A stretch of 64,000 bases of DNA, taken from contig JARBUI010000003.1 of assembly GCA_029239755.1 (NCBI GenBank), positions 293,144 through 357,143 on the forward strand, in the 5' to 3' direction. Below the pieces are notes generated by a model that was not told the origin of the DNA, did not search any database, and saw nothing but the letters and a program-made list of their open reading frames with translations. Made by a program: the position numbers and the translations under genes. Source of the DNA: Clostridia bacterium. Lineage in GTDB: Bacteria > Bacillota > Clostridia > Lachnospirales > Cellulosilyticaceae. Positions within the stretch are counted from its first letter, which is position 1. Each line of letters opens with the position of its first letter. Shown one piece after another: positions 1 through 10,430 of the stretch.

Positions 1-3000
1 ATAACCAAGCATCTCTTTTTTAGACACTTCTGTCAAATTAGCCTTTATAACAGATTCCTTGCCTCCTGAGAATTTTAATATTCTAGGATATGTGCCTAAA
101 ACTTCTGGCAGCTTATCTGCATTAAGATGTACATCCTGTTTAAATTTAAAAGAAACCATTCGCTCCTGCTCTGATATTAAGGTAATATACATATCATGGG
201 CAAGTGCCTTAATAAACGCTATGTCTAATAGGTTTTGCACCATATACGGCAGTGTACCGTACCTATCTTCAATTTCTTCCCCAACGTCAAAATAATCATT
301 TTCTGACTGTATGGAAGCTATTTTTTTATAAATATCTAATTTTTGCATTTCATCTTGAATATACGTTGATGGAATATAGGCATCAATCTTAATTTCAATC
401 GTTGTCTCAAAATTTTCTTCTATCACTTCTCCTCGTTCTTCACTAACAACTTGCGCCAGCATTTTACAATACAAGTCATAGCCTATCGTATCCATATGTC
501 CATGCTGCTGCGCTCCTAGCAAATTACCTGCTCCCCTTATTTCTAAATCCCTCATTGCTATTTTAAAGCCTGCTCCAAGTTCTGTGAATTGCTTAATAGC
601 CTGCAGTCTTTTTTCTGCAATCTCTTTTAACACCTTATTCTTCTGATACATTAAATACGCATATCCCATTTTATTCGACCTGCCGACACGTCCTCTTAGC
701 TGATAGAGCTGGCTAAGTCCCATTTGGTCTGCATTATTAATAATAATAGTATTTACATTTGAAATATCAAGCCCTGTTTCAACTATTGTGGTACAGACAA
801 GTACATCTATTTCACCTTCAATGAAACTAAGCATAATTCTTTCTAATTCTCTTTCATTCATTTGTCCATGGGCAAATGCAACACGGGCATGTGGGATAAG
901 TTCTTTAATACGCTCTGCTTTTTCTTCTATATCTTTAACTTGATTATGCAGAAAATAAACCTGTCCATTTCTCACGAGTTCCCTATTAATAGCATCTTTT
1001 ATGAAATCTTCACTATATTCTATGACGTACGTTTGCACTGGTTTTCTCTCAAGAGGTGCTTCTTCTAAAACACTCATATCTCTTATCCCTATAAGACTCA
1101 TATGAAGCGTCCTTGGGATAGGAGTAGCTGTTAATGTCATGACATCTACCTGTGTTCTAAGCTGCTTCAACTTCTCCTTGTGTGTCACTCCGAAACGCTG
1201 CTCTTCATCTATAATAACAAGTCCTAGGTCTTTGAATTTTACGTCTTTAGAAATGAGCCTATGAGTCCCTATAATAATATCGACTTGTCCCTTTGATAAA
1301 TTTTGAAGTGTATCTTTAATTTGTTTAGGTGTTCTAAATCTAGATAACAAAGCAACATTAATAGGATAATTTGCCATTCTTTCTGCAAATCTGTTATAAT
1401 GCTGCTGAGCAAGTATAGTTGTAGGGACTAAATAAGCAACCTGTTTGTTATTTTGCACAGCTTTAAAGGCAGCTCTTATTGCTACCTCCGTTTTCCCATA
1501 TCCTACATCTCCGCAGACAAGTCTATCCATAACCTTAGTACTTTCCATGTCACTTTTAACATCTTCAATAGCTTCCAGCTGATCACCAGTTTCTTCGTAT
1601 AAAAACATATCTTCAAATTCTTTTTGCCACAAGGTATCTGGCTCGTAGACAAATCCTCTTGTATGCTGTCTTTCACTGTAGAGCATAATAAGATCTCTTG
1701 CAATATCTTTGATAGCTTTTTTAACCTTAGCTTTTGATTTTTTCCATTCTGAGCCGCCTATTTTGCTAAGCTTAGGCATCTTCCCCTCAGCGCCTATATA
1801 TTTTTGTACCATATCCATTTGATTGATATTGACATAGAGCGTATTATTATCTGCATACTCTATTTTAAGGTTATCACGGCTGATGCCCTCAAGAACTATT
1901 TGTTCAATGCCTTTAAATACACCAATCCCATGCAACTCATGTACTACATAGTCTCCAGGCGCAAGTTCAAGGAAACTTTCTATCTTTGTTCCCTGATATT
2001 TCTTTTTAGGTTTTTTAGGTTTTTTATCTTTTCCAAATAAGTCTTTATCTGCTACAATGTAGAACCCAATGTCGTCATAAGCAAAACCTTTTTGCAAAGA
2101 ACCCTTAGTAACTATAACCTGCCCCTCGTGTATTTCATTTGCTATTTGATCAGCATATGCTGCGATAAGGTTTCTTTCTTCTAATTCATTACATAGTCTT
2201 TGAGCTTTTGCCTTGGCCCCAGACAGTATAACCACCTTTTTTTGATTACTCTTCCACTTCCTAATATCTTTTTCTAGAAGATCAATGCTTTTATAAAAGG
2301 TATTATTTTCATAGACCCTTAGACTTAAGGTATAGGCAGTATCTAATTCTTTAACTACGCTGTCAAAATTCATAAGCAGTACATTCGTATAGGATGACAT
2401 TTTTTTTACAATAGCCTCATAGTCAAATATAAGCTCTATTTGCTTAGGTAAAATATGCCCATATTCAAGTCTATCCTTCATACTTTCCTGATATTCTAAA
2501 AGGGTTCTTGCACTTTTTTCTCTTACTTTTGTTGGTTCATCTATATATATAATCGCATTTTTACTAATATAGTCTAATATAGAAACAATTTCCATATCAG
2601 AATAAGGTACATACATTTCAAGTCCTTTAGGACTGATATCGCTTTTTATTTGTTCTATCGCCTCTTTTACTTGTTCTTGTATGGCTTTTGCACTCTCTTT
2701 TTTACCTTGCTCAAGAAGTTTCTTTGATATATTTTTCAGATCTGCCTGTATTTCAGGTATACAGCTTTTCAAAAGCTCTAGTGGAAATATAATTTCTTGA
2801 TTAGGAGTAATACGAAAACTTTCTATTTTATTTATAGAACGCTGCGTCTGTACATTAAAGGTTCTTATAGAGTCTACTTCTTCATCCCATAGTTCAATTC
2901 TATAGGGTTCATTATCTATAGGGGTATAGATATCTATAATACCGCCCCTTATGGCAAATTGGCCTATTGCCTCTACCCGTGCCACTCTCTCATAACCTAC

Positions 3001-3486
3001 CTGAATCAGGTATGCCCTAAGCTCCTCAATATTTACTGTTTCACCGGCTCGTATCGTCTTAGTATAAGCTTTCCATGTTTCCTTAGGGGAAAGTGGATTT
3101 AAAAGAGCCTCAATTGGGATAATGACCACAATATCTTCACCAGAGTTAAGGGCTTCTATCACTTTAATTCTTGCTGAAGTAATATCCATACTATGAACAT
3201 CTGCATTATAAAAAAGGATATCTCTTGCTGGGTAGATGTAAACACGCTCTTCTCCCTTTAAGAACTGCATATCCTCATAAAGTCTTTTTGTACTTATTTC
3301 ATCGTAAGTAATAATCACAATAGGCGTCTCGGTAAAACAACTGACTCCATACAAAAAATGGGCTTTACATGAGTCCACCATATTAATGACCTTACAGCTT
3401 TGATGGTTTAAGAGAGCCTGCATCAGCCTCTCTATCCCTTCTAATTGCTTTAGGGGGGAAATAAGTCCCTCATTTTTATATGTCAT
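1..3486 (-). CDS. mfd: Transcription-repair coupling factor Mfd, 3' end cut by window edge
   Basis: Mfd is the ATP-driven translocase that removes RNA polymerase stalled at DNA lesions and recruits UvrA. The frame is open from the ATG at 3486 to base 1 (1162 codons) with no stop, so only about 15 C-terminal residues should be missing compared with the usual length near 1177. The UvrB-like N-terminal part comes first. The polymerase-interaction region follows near residue 500 ([14 protein letters not shown]). Walker A is [11 protein letters not shown] with Lys665, and the DEEQ box is residues 760-763. The start lies 5 bp after the stop of pth, so the two are probably cotranscribed. The Bacillus order pth-mfd is kept. 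Confidence 0.97.
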   Translation of the reverse strand, partial: MTYKNEGLISPLKQLEGIERLMQALLNHQSCKVINMVDSCKAHFLYGVSCFTETPIVIITYDEISTKRLYEDMQFLKGEERVYIYPARDILFYNADVHSMDITSARIKVIEALNSGEDIVVIIPIEALLNPLSPKETWKAYTKTIRAGETVNIEELRAYLIQVGYERVARVEAIGQFAIRGGIIDIYTPIDNEPYRIELWDEEVDSIRTFNVQTQRSINKIESFRITPNQEIIFPLELLKSCIPEIQADLKNISKKLLEQGKKESAKAIQEQVKEAIEQIKSDISPKGLEMYVPYSDMEIVSILDYISKNAIIYIDEPTKVREKSARTLLEYQESMKDRLEYGHILPKQIELIFDYEAIVKKMSSYTNVLLMNFDSVVKELDTAYTLSLRVYENNTFYKSIDLLEKDIRKWKSNQKKVVILSGAKAKAQRLCNELEERNLIAAYADQIANEIHEGQVIVTKGSLQKGFAYDDIGFYIVADKDLFGKDKKPKKPKKKYQGTKIESFLELAPGDYVVHELHGIGVFKGIEQIVLEGISRDNLKIEYADNNTLYVNINQMDMVQKYIGAEGKMPKLSKIGGSEWKKSKAKVKKAIKDIARDLIMLYSERQHTRGFVYEPDTLWQKEFEDMFLYEETGDQLEAIEDVKSDMESTKVMDRLVCGDVGYGKTEVAIRAAFKAVQNNKQVAYLVPTTILAQQHYNRFAERMANYPINVALLSRFRTPKQIKDTLQNLSKGQVDIIIGTHRLISKDVKFKDLGLVIIDEEQRFGVTHKEKLKQLRTQVDVMTLTATPIPRTLHMSLIGIRDMSVLEEAPLERKPVQTYVIEYSEDFIKDAINRELVRNGQVYFLHNQVKDIEEKAERIKELIPHARVAFAHGQMNERELERIMLSFIEGEIDVLVCTTIVETGLDISNVNTIIINNADQMGLSQLYQLRGRVGRSNKMGYAYLMYQKNKVLKEIAEKRLQAIKQFTELGAGFKIAMRDLEIRGAGNLLGAQQHGHMDTIGYDLYCKMLAQVVSEERGEVIEENFETTIEIKIDAYIPSTYIQDEMQKLDIYKKIASIQSENDYFDVGEEIEDRYGTLPYMVQNLLDIAFIKALAHDMYITLISEQERMVSFKFKQDVHLNADKLPEVLGTYPRILKFSGGKESVIKANLTEVSKKEMLGY

Positions 3487-3491
3487 TACTA

Positions 3492-4064
3492 TCACCGTCT
3501 CGCTTTTAAGTTATATTGGTTCATTGCTTGTTCTATCCCTTTTTGAAGCATTATTTCTATTGCCTTTTCTATGTCAATTAGCCTTGAGTTCATTATCTTC
3601 ATTTCATCATCAGTAAACTTCCCAAGTACATAGTTTGCAAGGTCCCATCCCGCTGGCTTTTCTCCAACACCGACTTTAATACGCATAAAATCTTGTGAAC
3701 CTAAATGCGCAATAATACTTTTGATGCCATTATGTCCTCCAGCACTGCCTGTCTTTCGTAATCGAAGCTGTCCTACTTCTAATGATACATCATCATATAT
3801 AACAATAATATCATCTTTTGTTAATTTATTCCAGTCCATACATTGCCTAATGGCCTCACCACTTAAATTCATATAAGTTTGAGGTTTCATTAAAATAACT
3901 TTTTCTCCAAAAAGCATTCCTTCACCAACCAAGGCTTTATATTTATTTCTTTGAACAGGCATTCTATAAGTCTCCGCAAGATTGTCTATCGCTTTAAACC
4001 CTATATTATGGCGTGTTGCTGCGTATTCTGCTCCAGGATTTCCAAGTCCTACTATTAATTTCAT
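3492..4064 (-). CDS. pth: Peptidyl-tRNA hydrolase
   Basis: This cytoplasmic enzyme releases peptides from prematurely dropped peptidyl-tRNAs so that the tRNA can be recycled. The 190-residue length is normal for the family. Family motifs are present: GLGNPG with Asn9, RHNIGF with His19 (catalytic base), MKPQTYMNLSG with Asn66, YDDVSLEVG with Asp91, and GSAGGHNGIKS. The ATG at 4064 follows a good AGGAGG-like site (GGGAGGATGTT). It is the upstream partner of mfd, with a 5-bp gap. In B. subtilis pth directly follows prs (with ctc); here five other genes lie between. Confidence 0.97.
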   Translation of the reverse strand: MKLIVGLGNPGAEYAATRHNIGFKAIDNLAETYRMPVQRNKYKALVGEGMLFGEKVILMKPQTYMNLSGEAIRQCMDWNKLTKDDIIVIYDDVSLEVGQLRLRKTGSAGGHNGIKSIIAHLGSQDFMRIKVGVGEKPAGWDLANYVLGKFTDDEMKIMNSRLIDIEKAIEIMLQKGIEQAMNQYNLKARR

Positions 4065-4224
4065 AACATCCTCCCTATTTCATATAGGCTTATCTATTAA
4101 TCTCATGAATAATTTGCACTCTTATTTTATTATAATGACCTTGACCCTATATTATCAACCTTTATATCATAACATTATTTGGATGGTTTTATAATATTTT
4201 TATTCTTTTATCACCTAGCACACG

Positions 4225-4257
4225 AAAAAAGGATACTCTCCTTCCAAAGTAGTATCC
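4225..4257 (-). terminator. Rho-independent terminator after the GerMN lipoprotein gene
   Basis: On the minus strand GGATACT (4231-4237) pairs with AGTATCC (4251-4257), and the stem is followed by a run of six T. Confidence 0.8.
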
Positions 4258-4301
4258 CAATTTTCATACTATTATATTATAAAAGCAACCATTCCTACGT
4301 C

Positions 4302-4856
4302 CTACGGAGCTAATGGAAATGTTTCCATAAATCCTCGTGGCTCTCCACTAGGTCCTATAAATTCTTCCCCTTCTATAAGAATTTTTACCCTTTCAATGTC
4401 CTTAAACTCTGTCATGGTATTAACTACTGATCCTACTCCAATTATTTCTGCAATACTTCCGCCAAAAACATTGAATTCCTTACTTAAATCCACTACTAAA
4501 TCCGTTCCTTGCTTACTGACTGCAACTACCTTTGTCTCTTTATTGATATTAGAAATCAAAGTTTTATCCTTAGGCCCTTTAATTAGCTCTTCAAGAGCCA
4601 TTTTATATTTATCTTCATCATTTTCATAAGTTATTTCTCTGTCCTCCGCTATCATCTTTGCATTTTGAGAATCCCCATAAAAAACCTTAATAACTTCAGT
4701 TATTTGAGATTCTTTAACATCTTCATCTAAATCATCAGTCTCTCTTACCTCTGCGCTTGGGTTATCTTCGGGTAAACTTGTCTCTTGCTGAACACATCCT
4801 TGCAGAATAAAGCCAGCCATAGAAATAATAAGTAGTGTAATCCAAAACTTTCTCAT
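4302..4856 (-). CDS. GerMN-domain lipoprotein
   Basis: This is a predicted secreted lipoprotein of 184 residues. The N-terminus is a lipoprotein signal with lipobox LQGC (Cys21), then a charged, acidic linker up to about residue 50. Residues 55-175 match the GerMN (sporulation and spore germination) domain: an initial VFYGDSQNA strand, then LIKGPKD and the conserved VVDLSKEF. In B. subtilis GerM such domains help assemble the SpoIIIA-SpoIIQ channel during engulfment. Proteins with a single GerMN domain and a lipobox, like this one, also occur outside sporulation, so the cellular role is inferred only. It is a single-gene unit with its own terminator. Confidence 0.82.
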   Translation of the reverse strand: MRKFWITLLIISMAGFILQGCVQQETSLPEDNPSAEVRETDDLDEDVKESQITEVIKVFYGDSQNAKMIAEDREITYENDEDKYKMALEELIKGPKDKTLISNINKETKVVAVSKQGTDLVVDLSKEFNVFGGSIAEIIGVGSVVNTMTEFKDIERVKILIEGEEFIGPSGEPRGFMETFPLAP

Positions 4857-4989
4857 AAAGCATTCTCCTCTCGTTATATTTTTATTTTATTAAAAATCAT
4901 ATATTAAATTTGTACTTCTTATTATATGACGCTCATTCTTTTAAAAAGTTCCTTGGATTAAAATGGCATTCATTAATGTCTATTACTAG

Positions 4990-5026
4990 AAAACGTCTAA
5001 GAAGCATTTAACTTCTTAGACGTTTT
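4990..5026 (-). terminator. Rho-independent terminator after the DUF1540 gene
   Basis: A perfect 15-bp inverted repeat (4990-5004 with 5012-5026) has a 7-nt loop. T runs on both sides make it potentially bidirectional. It sits 12 bp past the stop of the minus-strand gene. Confidence 0.85.
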
Positions 5027-5038
5027 GATTCTGTCTTT

Positions 5039-5359
5039 TTATTCTCTTTCAAAACTCAAACAGTCTGTTTCAGTATAATCATCTACATCTTTTAAACAGC
5101 CTACTTCAATCTCCTTTAAAGTGCAATGCTGCTTATCATGATAGGCACATGTATCTACACTGCAAAAAATAGTATCCGTATGACCTCTTCTTACAGTCTG
5201 TGCCAAATTACTATATTCTGATTGTTTAAGATAAGTTTCACAACTGGTTGCTTCTGTTATTTGTGCACCGCTTCCTCCTATATTGAGGATACTTGCATTG
5301 CAAACTCCTTCTTGATTATAAGAACAAGAATCTACACTACAGCTTATCGTTCCATGCAT
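5039..5359 (-). CDS. Tandem DUF1540 protein, putative metal-binding
   Basis: A 106-residue cytoplasmic protein made of two copies of the DUF1540 cysteine motif. The first is CSVDSCSYNQEGVCNA near residues 7-22, ending with TSCETY. The second is CSVDTCAYHDKQHCT near residues 66-80, ending with TDCLSF. The regular cysteine spacing points to a bound metal, probably zinc. No biochemical role is established for the family, which is common in spore-forming Clostridia. The ATG at 5359 follows AAGGAGGAAGAGGA. It stands alone, with a strong terminator downstream. Confidence 0.85.
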   Translation of the reverse strand: MHGTISCSVDSCSYNQEGVCNASILNIGGSGAQITEATSCETYLKQSEYSNLAQTVRRGHTDTIFCSVDTCAYHDKQHCTLKEIEVGCLKDVDDYTETDCLSFERE

Positions 5360-5533
5360 TCCTCTTCCTCCTTTTTAAGAAATATAAGGCCACTAAGTCT
5401 ATAAAAGTATAGCAATCATTCACTTCTGCATATATATCATTCTCTTATATCTGATTCTTCTTAGACTACGTACAGTCTTATTATAACTAACCTAAGTTCA
5501 TTTTATACTTGCTTTTCTCACTAAAAGAAGATC

Positions 5534-5557
5534 CCCAAAGCATTTTTTTGCTTTGGG
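5534..5557. other. Stable hairpin in the divergent intergenic region
   Basis: CCCAAAGCA (5534-5542) pairs with TGCTTTGGG (5549-5557) around a six-T loop. It lies between two divergent genes, so it does not end either of them. It may be a leader structure for the gene at 5634. Function unknown. Confidence 0.35.
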
Positions 5558-5633
5558 CGGATAATTTGATTTTTTCTAGACACTATAATGCTATAGATCT
5601 CTTTAGATAATGTACTCAGAAAGGATTTTGAAA

Positions 5634-5945
5634 ATGCATTTACATCAAACACTCAAATGCCCCAAATGCCAAGGAGAAAATTTCACAGCTAAGTATGAAT
5701 CAACTTACGTCTATTCCTACAAAATTGATTTGCCCGAAACAGATAGAAGTAATACCGCTGACGATCCTGTTCCCTATTTATTTGACAATCGCGAGCAGAA
5801 AGGTTCAACGCAATATATTGAATGTGATCATTGCAAAACTAAGTTCCCCTGCGAATTTACAATGGATTCAAAGGATGTCGATTTCACAATTGTACAAAAA
5901 GCCATCCGTGGTAATTATGTTGAAGACATAGGATTTTGGGGCTAA
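5634..5945 (+). CDS. Small zinc-ribbon protein of unknown function
   Basis: Not recognised beyond its fold. The protein has 103 residues with two CxxC knuckles, CPKC near residue 9 and CDHC near residue 64, which suggest one zinc ribbon. The second half ends in a conserved-looking tail IGFWG. The ATG at 5634 was chosen because AGAAAGGA lies 8 nt upstream. An in-frame ATG at 5610 has no ribosome site. It is the only plus-strand gene in the first 14 kb, it has no operon partner, and it converges on the LD-carboxypeptidase gene across a shared terminator. Confidence 0.7.
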   Translation: MHLHQTLKCPKCQGENFTAKYESTYVYSYKIDLPETDRSNTADDPVPYLFDNREQKGSTQYIECDHCKTKFPCEFTMDSKDVDFTIVQKAIRGNYVEDIGFWG

Positions 5946-5951
5946 ATGAAT

Positions 5952-5998
5952 AAAATGCATGCTATACTTGTCTCCTAGACAAACATAGCATGCATTTT
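5952..5998. terminator. Bidirectional terminator between convergent genes
   Basis: AAAATGCATGCTAT (5952-5965) pairs with ATAGCATGCATTTT (5985-5998), giving T tracts on both strands. The stop codon of the minus-strand gene (5997-5999) lies inside the hairpin arm. Confidence 0.85.
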
Positions 5999-6857
5999 AT
6001 AGTAATCGAATGTCATTTCCGATAATAATACACTTTGAATCACCGCTATGACCAATTTGATCTGTTTTCACAATGGGCATACTTGCATTATTAACTATCT
6101 TTATAACTAATTCTTCAATAGTTGGCTGCAGGCACTCTTCTTCCATTGTTGTATAGGTTCCTAAAATAATTCCTTTTACCTTCTCAAATACCCCTATTTG
6201 ACGATATTGATTCAAATAGGCAGACATCTGGGCAACTCTTCCACCATAGCTCTCTAAAAATAAAACTTTATCCTTAAAATTTGGCATATATTTTGTACCT
6301 GCCAGCTTTAATAAGCAGCGGATATTTCCGCCAATCACAGTTCCTTCAAGCCTGTCTCCTTGAAGAAACCTATAAGAAAATTGATAGAGATCAGATTTGT
6401 CCTCAAATAAACTTCGCATAAAATTAAATTGTTGTTCTTCACTCTTCCCGCCTATCAAGTTTCTAATTTGATATAAGTAGGATTTAATCCCTGTTTGTGA
6501 ATAGAGCGCATTTAAAATGGTCGTTAAATCACTATAACCAAAAACTGGCTTCTCCAGCTTCTTAATGATATCATAATCTAAATACTCCAATACTTCATTA
6601 GCGAGATCACCGCCTGAAATATCAAAAATAGCCTTTATGGTGCTGTCTTGATAAAAATTCATAAATGCTTTAGCTTTATCTTTAGCTTCTCCGCTAAAAA
6701 CAGAGTTCTTGTCATAAATGTATTCACTAAGAATCGGCTCAAGACTAAGTCCTCTTAGTACTTCTAATACTTCTTCATTACGTGTTCGATTACTAAACGG
6801 CTGTGCGTTAGAGCATCCAACTAAAGCAACCTTGTCGCCTTTATTAAGTAATGGCAT
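5997..6857 (-). CDS. LD-carboxypeptidase family protein (peptidase S66)
   Basis: S66 peptidases remove the terminal D-Ala from muropeptide tetrapeptides or, in the MccF branch, inactivate peptide-nucleotide antibiotics. The 286 residues fit the family. The nucleophile Ser lies in FGYSDLT (near residue 127), the Glu in LFLESYGG, and the catalytic His in QIGHSGD close to the C-terminus, so the triad looks complete. The start at 6857 follows GGAGGGGAAAT. Whether it is a recycling LdcA or an MccF-like immunity protein cannot be decided from sequence alone. Neighbours give no help. Confidence 0.85.
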   Translation of the reverse strand: MPLLNKGDKVALVGCSNAQPFSNRTRNEEVLEVLRGLSLEPILSEYIYDKNSVFSGEAKDKAKAFMNFYQDSTIKAIFDISGGDLANEVLEYLDYDIIKKLEKPVFGYSDLTTILNALYSQTGIKSYLYQIRNLIGGKSEEQQFNFMRSLFEDKSDLYQFSYRFLQGDRLEGTVIGGNIRCLLKLAGTKYMPNFKDKVLFLESYGGRVAQMSAYLNQYRQIGVFEKVKGIILGTYTTMEEECLQPTIEELVIKIVNNASMPIVKTDQIGHSGDSKCIIIGNDIRLL

Positions 6858-6931
6858 ATTTCCCCTCCGTATATATGAATCTATATTATACCATTAGTGA
6901 GACTATTATTTTCCTCCATCCAATAACATTC

Positions 6932-7753
6932 TTATTTCCAGCATATATCCGCTTCCTTTCTGGGTACTGTTCTTAAATATTTCACGTCAGGATATCCTAC
7001 TACCATACATGTTACAATTTCTTTGCCTTTATTAACTCCTAGAAAATCTGTAATCTTTTTATTGCCCTGTGCAGCTCTTACAAAGAATCCACTGAAGAAA
7101 GTTCCAAGGCCTAAAGCATTAGTCATAAGTTCCATATTTGAAGAAGCTAACGCTCCATTCACCTGTGAATGAGCTGAAACAATTATTACTGCTGGAGCAT
7201 TAAAGAACAACCTGTCATTTTCACTAGGATTTTCTTGATACGCTTCATACATACTTAGCCACATCTTAGCATATCTTTTATACACCATAGTCTCGGATGT
7301 TAAATTAGCAAGCATTTCTTCTCCTATTTTCTTTAAGCTTTCATAGGTTAATGCTTTAAGTTCTTGCAGCCCTTCTCTTACCACAATATAAGATACATCT
7401 TGCATATTACTGCCTGTTTGAGTAAATCTTCCCGCTTCTATAATTCTAGATATTTTTTCTTCCTCAACCTCTTTGCTTTTAAAAGTTCTTATAGTTCTTC
7501 TGAATTTTATAAAATTCAGCAACTGATCTGCATTGACTAAGAAATCTTCTTTATTATAAGTTTTTACCTCTTCCATATTGTACTCATCTGTTGATACTGC
7601 ATTTTTGGGACATACAGCAATACAATGTCCACATTTCATACACGTTATATTGTTAATCTTAGCTTTTCCCTTGAACACTTCTATGTCTCTTGGGAAACAC
7701 TCCCTAGCACATAGTCCGCATCCTATGCATTTTTTTGCATCTATTATCATCAT
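6932..7753 (-). CDS. Ferredoxin-nitroreductase fusion protein
   Basis: An anaerobic flavoprotein. Residues 1-50 form a two-[4Fe-4S] ferredoxin domain (CIGCGLCARECFP and CMKCGHCIAVCPK). It is followed by an FMN-binding nitroreductase domain starting at FIKFRRTIRTFKS and ending with VVGYPDVKY. Such fusions let ferredoxin-type clusters deliver electrons to FMN for reduction of nitro, quinone or enone substrates; the substrate here is unknown. The ATG at 7753 was chosen: AGAGGG lies 13 nt upstream, while an earlier GTG at 7765 is directly against that site. It is not clearly in an operon. Confidence 0.85.
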   Translation of the reverse strand: MMIIDAKKCIGCGLCARECFPRDIEVFKGKAKINNITCMKCGHCIAVCPKNAVSTDEYNMEEVKTYNKEDFLVNADQLLNFIKFRRTIRTFKSKEVEEEKISRIIEAGRFTQTGSNMQDVSYIVVREGLQELKALTYESLKKIGEEMLANLTSETMVYKRYAKMWLSMYEAYQENPSENDRLFFNAPAVIIVSAHSQVNGALASSNMELMTNALGLGTFFSGFFVRAAQGNKKITDFLGVNKGKEIVTCMVVGYPDVKYLRTVPRKEADICWK

Positions 7754-7823
7754 ATAATAATACACACCCTCTGTTTTCAGACTTTCTCACATCAATCCAG
7801 ATAAACGTGAAAAAACTTTATTT

Positions 7824-7851
7824 AACAAAAAGGGATGGCAATGGCCATCCC
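7824..7851 (-). terminator. Rho-independent terminator after prs
   Basis: On the minus strand GGGATGGC and GCCATCCC (7832-7839 with 7844-7851) form an 8-bp stem with a 4-nt loop, followed by TTTTTG. Confidence 0.85.
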
Positions 7852-7861
7852 CAACTTTATA

Positions 7862-8818
7862 TTAATCAAATAATTTAGAAACTGATAAATCTTCATGGAT
7901 ACGTCTGATTGCGTCTGCAAAAATAGGTGCTACAGATATTTCTTTAACTTTTGCTATTTTTTTACTTTCTGGAATAACAATTGTATTAAGAATAACTAAC
8001 TCTTCAATAGCTGAAGCCTCAATTCTTTCCATCGCCGGTCCTGATAATACCCCATGAGTACAGCAAGCATAGACTGCTGTTGCGCCTCTGTCTCTAAGTG
8101 CATTAGCTGCATTGCATATGGTTCCTGCAGTATCAATCATATCATCAATTAAGATAACCTTCTTGCCATTTACATCTCCTATGATATTCATGATCTCTGA
8201 TACATTTGCTTTAGGTCTTCTTTTATCAATAATAGCTAAAGGAATATCTAATTTTGTAGCAAAGGCTCTAACCCTTCCTACACTTCCTAGGTCTGGTGAA
8301 ACAGCAACAACATTATCTGCTTCATCTCCTAACTTATCTCCATAATATTTTGTTAAAAGAGGCATGCCTACTAAATGATCTACTGGAATATTGAAAAAGC
8401 CTTGTATTTGCGCACAATGCAAATCCATTGTCAGCACTCTGTCAGCACCTGCTGTCTGAAGAATATCTGCTACTAATTTTGCACTAATCGGGTCTCTTGC
8501 TCTTGTTTTTCTATCTTGCCTTGCATAACCATAGTATGGTATAACGGCTGTAACACGTCCTGCTGAAGCACGTTTCATCGCATCTATCATAATAAGCAGT
8601 TCCATAAGATGCTCATTTGCTGGTGTAGAAGTAGGCTGAATAATATAGACATCAGTACCACGTACTTTTTCGTCTATTTTAACACCTATTTCCCCATCGC
8701 TAAATCTTGCTATTCCCGATTTACCTAGGTTAATATCTAATCTTTCAGCTATTTCCTTTGCAAGTTCAGGATGGGCATTTCCAGTAAACACTTTAATATC
8801 CGTGTAATTTCTAATCAT
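7862..8818 (-). CDS. prs: Ribose-phosphate pyrophosphokinase (PRPP synthase)
   Basis: It converts ribose 5-phosphate and ATP into PRPP, the precursor for purines, pyrimidines, histidine, tryptophan and NAD. The 318-residue protein is a class I enzyme. It has the flexible-loop region PYYGYARQDRK, the catalytic-site DLHCAQIQGFF, and the PRPP-binding loop VILIDDMIDTAGT. It follows glmU by 116 bp as in Bacillus. It also has its own promoter in that gap (8866-8893), so it can be expressed independently of spoVG-glmU. It ends at a strong terminator. Confidence 0.98.
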   Translation of the reverse strand: MIRNYTDIKVFTGNAHPELAKEIAERLDINLGKSGIARFSDGEIGVKIDEKVRGTDVYIIQPTSTPANEHLMELLIMIDAMKRASAGRVTAVIPYYGYARQDRKTRARDPISAKLVADILQTAGADRVLTMDLHCAQIQGFFNIPVDHLVGMPLLTKYYGDKLGDEADNVVAVSPDLGSVGRVRAFATKLDIPLAIIDKRRPKANVSEIMNIIGDVNGKKVILIDDMIDTAGTICNAANALRDRGATAVYACCTHGVLSGPAMERIEASAIEELVILNTIVIPESKKIAKVKEISVAPIFADAIRRIHEDLSVSKLFD

Positions 8819-8865
8819 TTGAGTGAGTCCTCCTTAATAATATACGACCATCTTTTCCGCACAAC

Positions 8866-8893
8866 ATTATACCACATTGTATACAAAATGCAA
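8866..8893 (-). promoter_or_regulatory. Predicted sigma-A promoter of prs
   Basis: On the minus strand TTGCAT (8888-8893) and TATAAT (8866-8871) are 16 bp apart. They lie about 50 bp upstream of the prs start, and an AGGAGG site follows. Confidence 0.65.
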
Positions 8894-8934
8894 TGTTTGT
8901 TTTGATTTTTGTATAGAATAACCTATTTTTTTAC

Positions 8935-10299
8935 TTATTTCTTCCTTTTTTTAGTTACCCATTCTTCTTTATTTTCTTGCCTTGCTCTCGCAATACCTAA
9001 ACTATTCTTCGGAACTGTTTTTGTAATGGTTGAACCTGCCGCAGTGTAAGCCCCTTCTTCTACTATAACTGGTGATACTAGATTAGTATTACACCCAATA
9101 AATGCATTATCCTCAATAGTTGTTCTATATTTTTTTTCACCATCATAATTGACAACAACTGTCCCGCATCCAAAATTCACATTCTTGCCTACATCTGCAT
9201 CTCCTATATAAGTAAGATGTGATATTTTAGTTCCATCACCAATTGTAGCATTTTTTATTTCGACAAAATCTCCTACTTTAATATGTTTACCAATATGGGA
9301 ATTTGGTCTTATATAAGCAAATGGACCTACATGTGTTCCTTCGTCTATAAAACTATCTGTAATGACACTGATTTCTATAGTAACATTATTACCAATCTCA
9401 GCATTTTTAATTTTTGAATGATACCCTATGATACAGCCCTCACCAATTTTTGTATTTCCTTCAATCATGCATCCAGGTTCTATAATTGTATCTTTCCCTA
9501 TGATCACACTTGAACTTATATAAGTATTTTGGGGATCTACAAGTGTAACACCATTTACCATATGTTTTGAATTAATTCTTCGCTTCATAATCTCAGTTAC
9601 TTCAGCCAGCTGCTGCCTTGAATTAACGCCTAATATATCATCCGCATTGTCTGCTGGCACCGCATCTACTCTATGACCTTTTGACAGCAGTATTTCAAGT
9701 GTATCTGTAAGATAATATTCATTTTGCACATTATTATTTGTAAGCTTAGATAAAGCATATTTTAAGAGAGCTGCATCAAAAACATACATCCCTCCATTAA
9801 TTTCTTTTATTTTCTTTTCACTTTCGTCTGCATCCTTTTGCTCAACTATCTTAAGGAATCCACCCTTTTCGTCTCTGACAATTCTGCCATAGCCTGTAGG
9901 GTCTTCAATGACAGCAGAAAGCACTGTCGCTCCATTTTGGTTTTCCCTATGGAAAGATAACATTTTCTCTAATGTCTCTCCAGTAATAAGTGGTGTATCC
10001 CCATATAGAATAAGCACTTCTCCTTCATCATCTATAAAATCTATAGCTTGCATAACTGCATGCCCAGTTCCTAACTGCTGCTCCTGAAGAGCATAAACGG
10101 CAGCATCTCCCAATGTTTTTTTAACTTCTTCTCCCAAGTAGCCCACTATGATACAAATATCTTTAGCTCCTACATGCTTAGCTGCTAACATAGGATATTC
10201 TACTAAGGCTTTATCAAAAACTTTATGGAGAACTTTCGACTGATTAGATTTCATACGCGTACCTTGACCTGCAGCAAGTATTAGTGCTTTTGTTTTCAT
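8935..10299 (-). CDS. glmU: Bifunctional UDP-N-acetylglucosamine pyrophosphorylase / GlcN-1-P acetyltransferase
   Basis: It catalyses the last two steps to UDP-GlcNAc, the shared precursor of peptidoglycan and teichoic acid. The 454 residues have the usual two halves. An N-terminal uridylyltransferase carries LAAGQGTRMKS, YGDTPLI and NGGMY. A C-terminal left-handed beta-helix acetyltransferase has hexapeptide repeats from about residue 250, including VGPFAYIRP and the conserved CGTVVVNYDG. It lies between spoVG and prs in the classic Firmicute order. It is separated from spoVG by a terminator hairpin, so read-through or its own promoter is needed. Confidence 0.98.
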   Translation of the reverse strand: MKTKALILAAGQGTRMKSNQSKVLHKVFDKALVEYPMLAAKHVGAKDICIIVGYLGEEVKKTLGDAAVYALQEQQLGTGHAVMQAIDFIDDEGEVLILYGDTPLITGETLEKMLSFHRENQNGATVLSAVIEDPTGYGRIVRDEKGGFLKIVEQKDADESEKKIKEINGGMYVFDAALLKYALSKLTNNNVQNEYYLTDTLEILLSKGHRVDAVPADNADDILGVNSRQQLAEVTEIMKRRINSKHMVNGVTLVDPQNTYISSSVIIGKDTIIEPGCMIEGNTKIGEGCIIGYHSKIKNAEIGNNVTIEISVITDSFIDEGTHVGPFAYIRPNSHIGKHIKVGDFVEIKNATIGDGTKISHLTYIGDADVGKNVNFGCGTVVVNYDGEKKYRTTIEDNAFIGCNTNLVSPVIVEEGAYTAAGSTITKTVPKNSLGIARARQENKEEWVTKKRKK

Positions 10300-10380
10300 T
10301 TATGATCTTCCTTCCTGATTTCTATTACTTAGTTATTTTCTCATTTTATAAGAATTTATGCAATACCTAATACAAACAGT

Positions 10381-10412
10381 AAAAAGGTGTTTCTTATAAA
10401 TAAAGAAACACC
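10381..10412 (-). terminator. Rho-independent terminator after spoVG
   Basis: On the minus strand GGTGTTTCTT and its complement (10386-10395 with 10403-10412) form a stem followed by TTTTT. It sits between spoVG and glmU and could limit read-through. Confidence 0.8.
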
Positions 10413-10430
10413 TCATGTTTTTTAATTAAA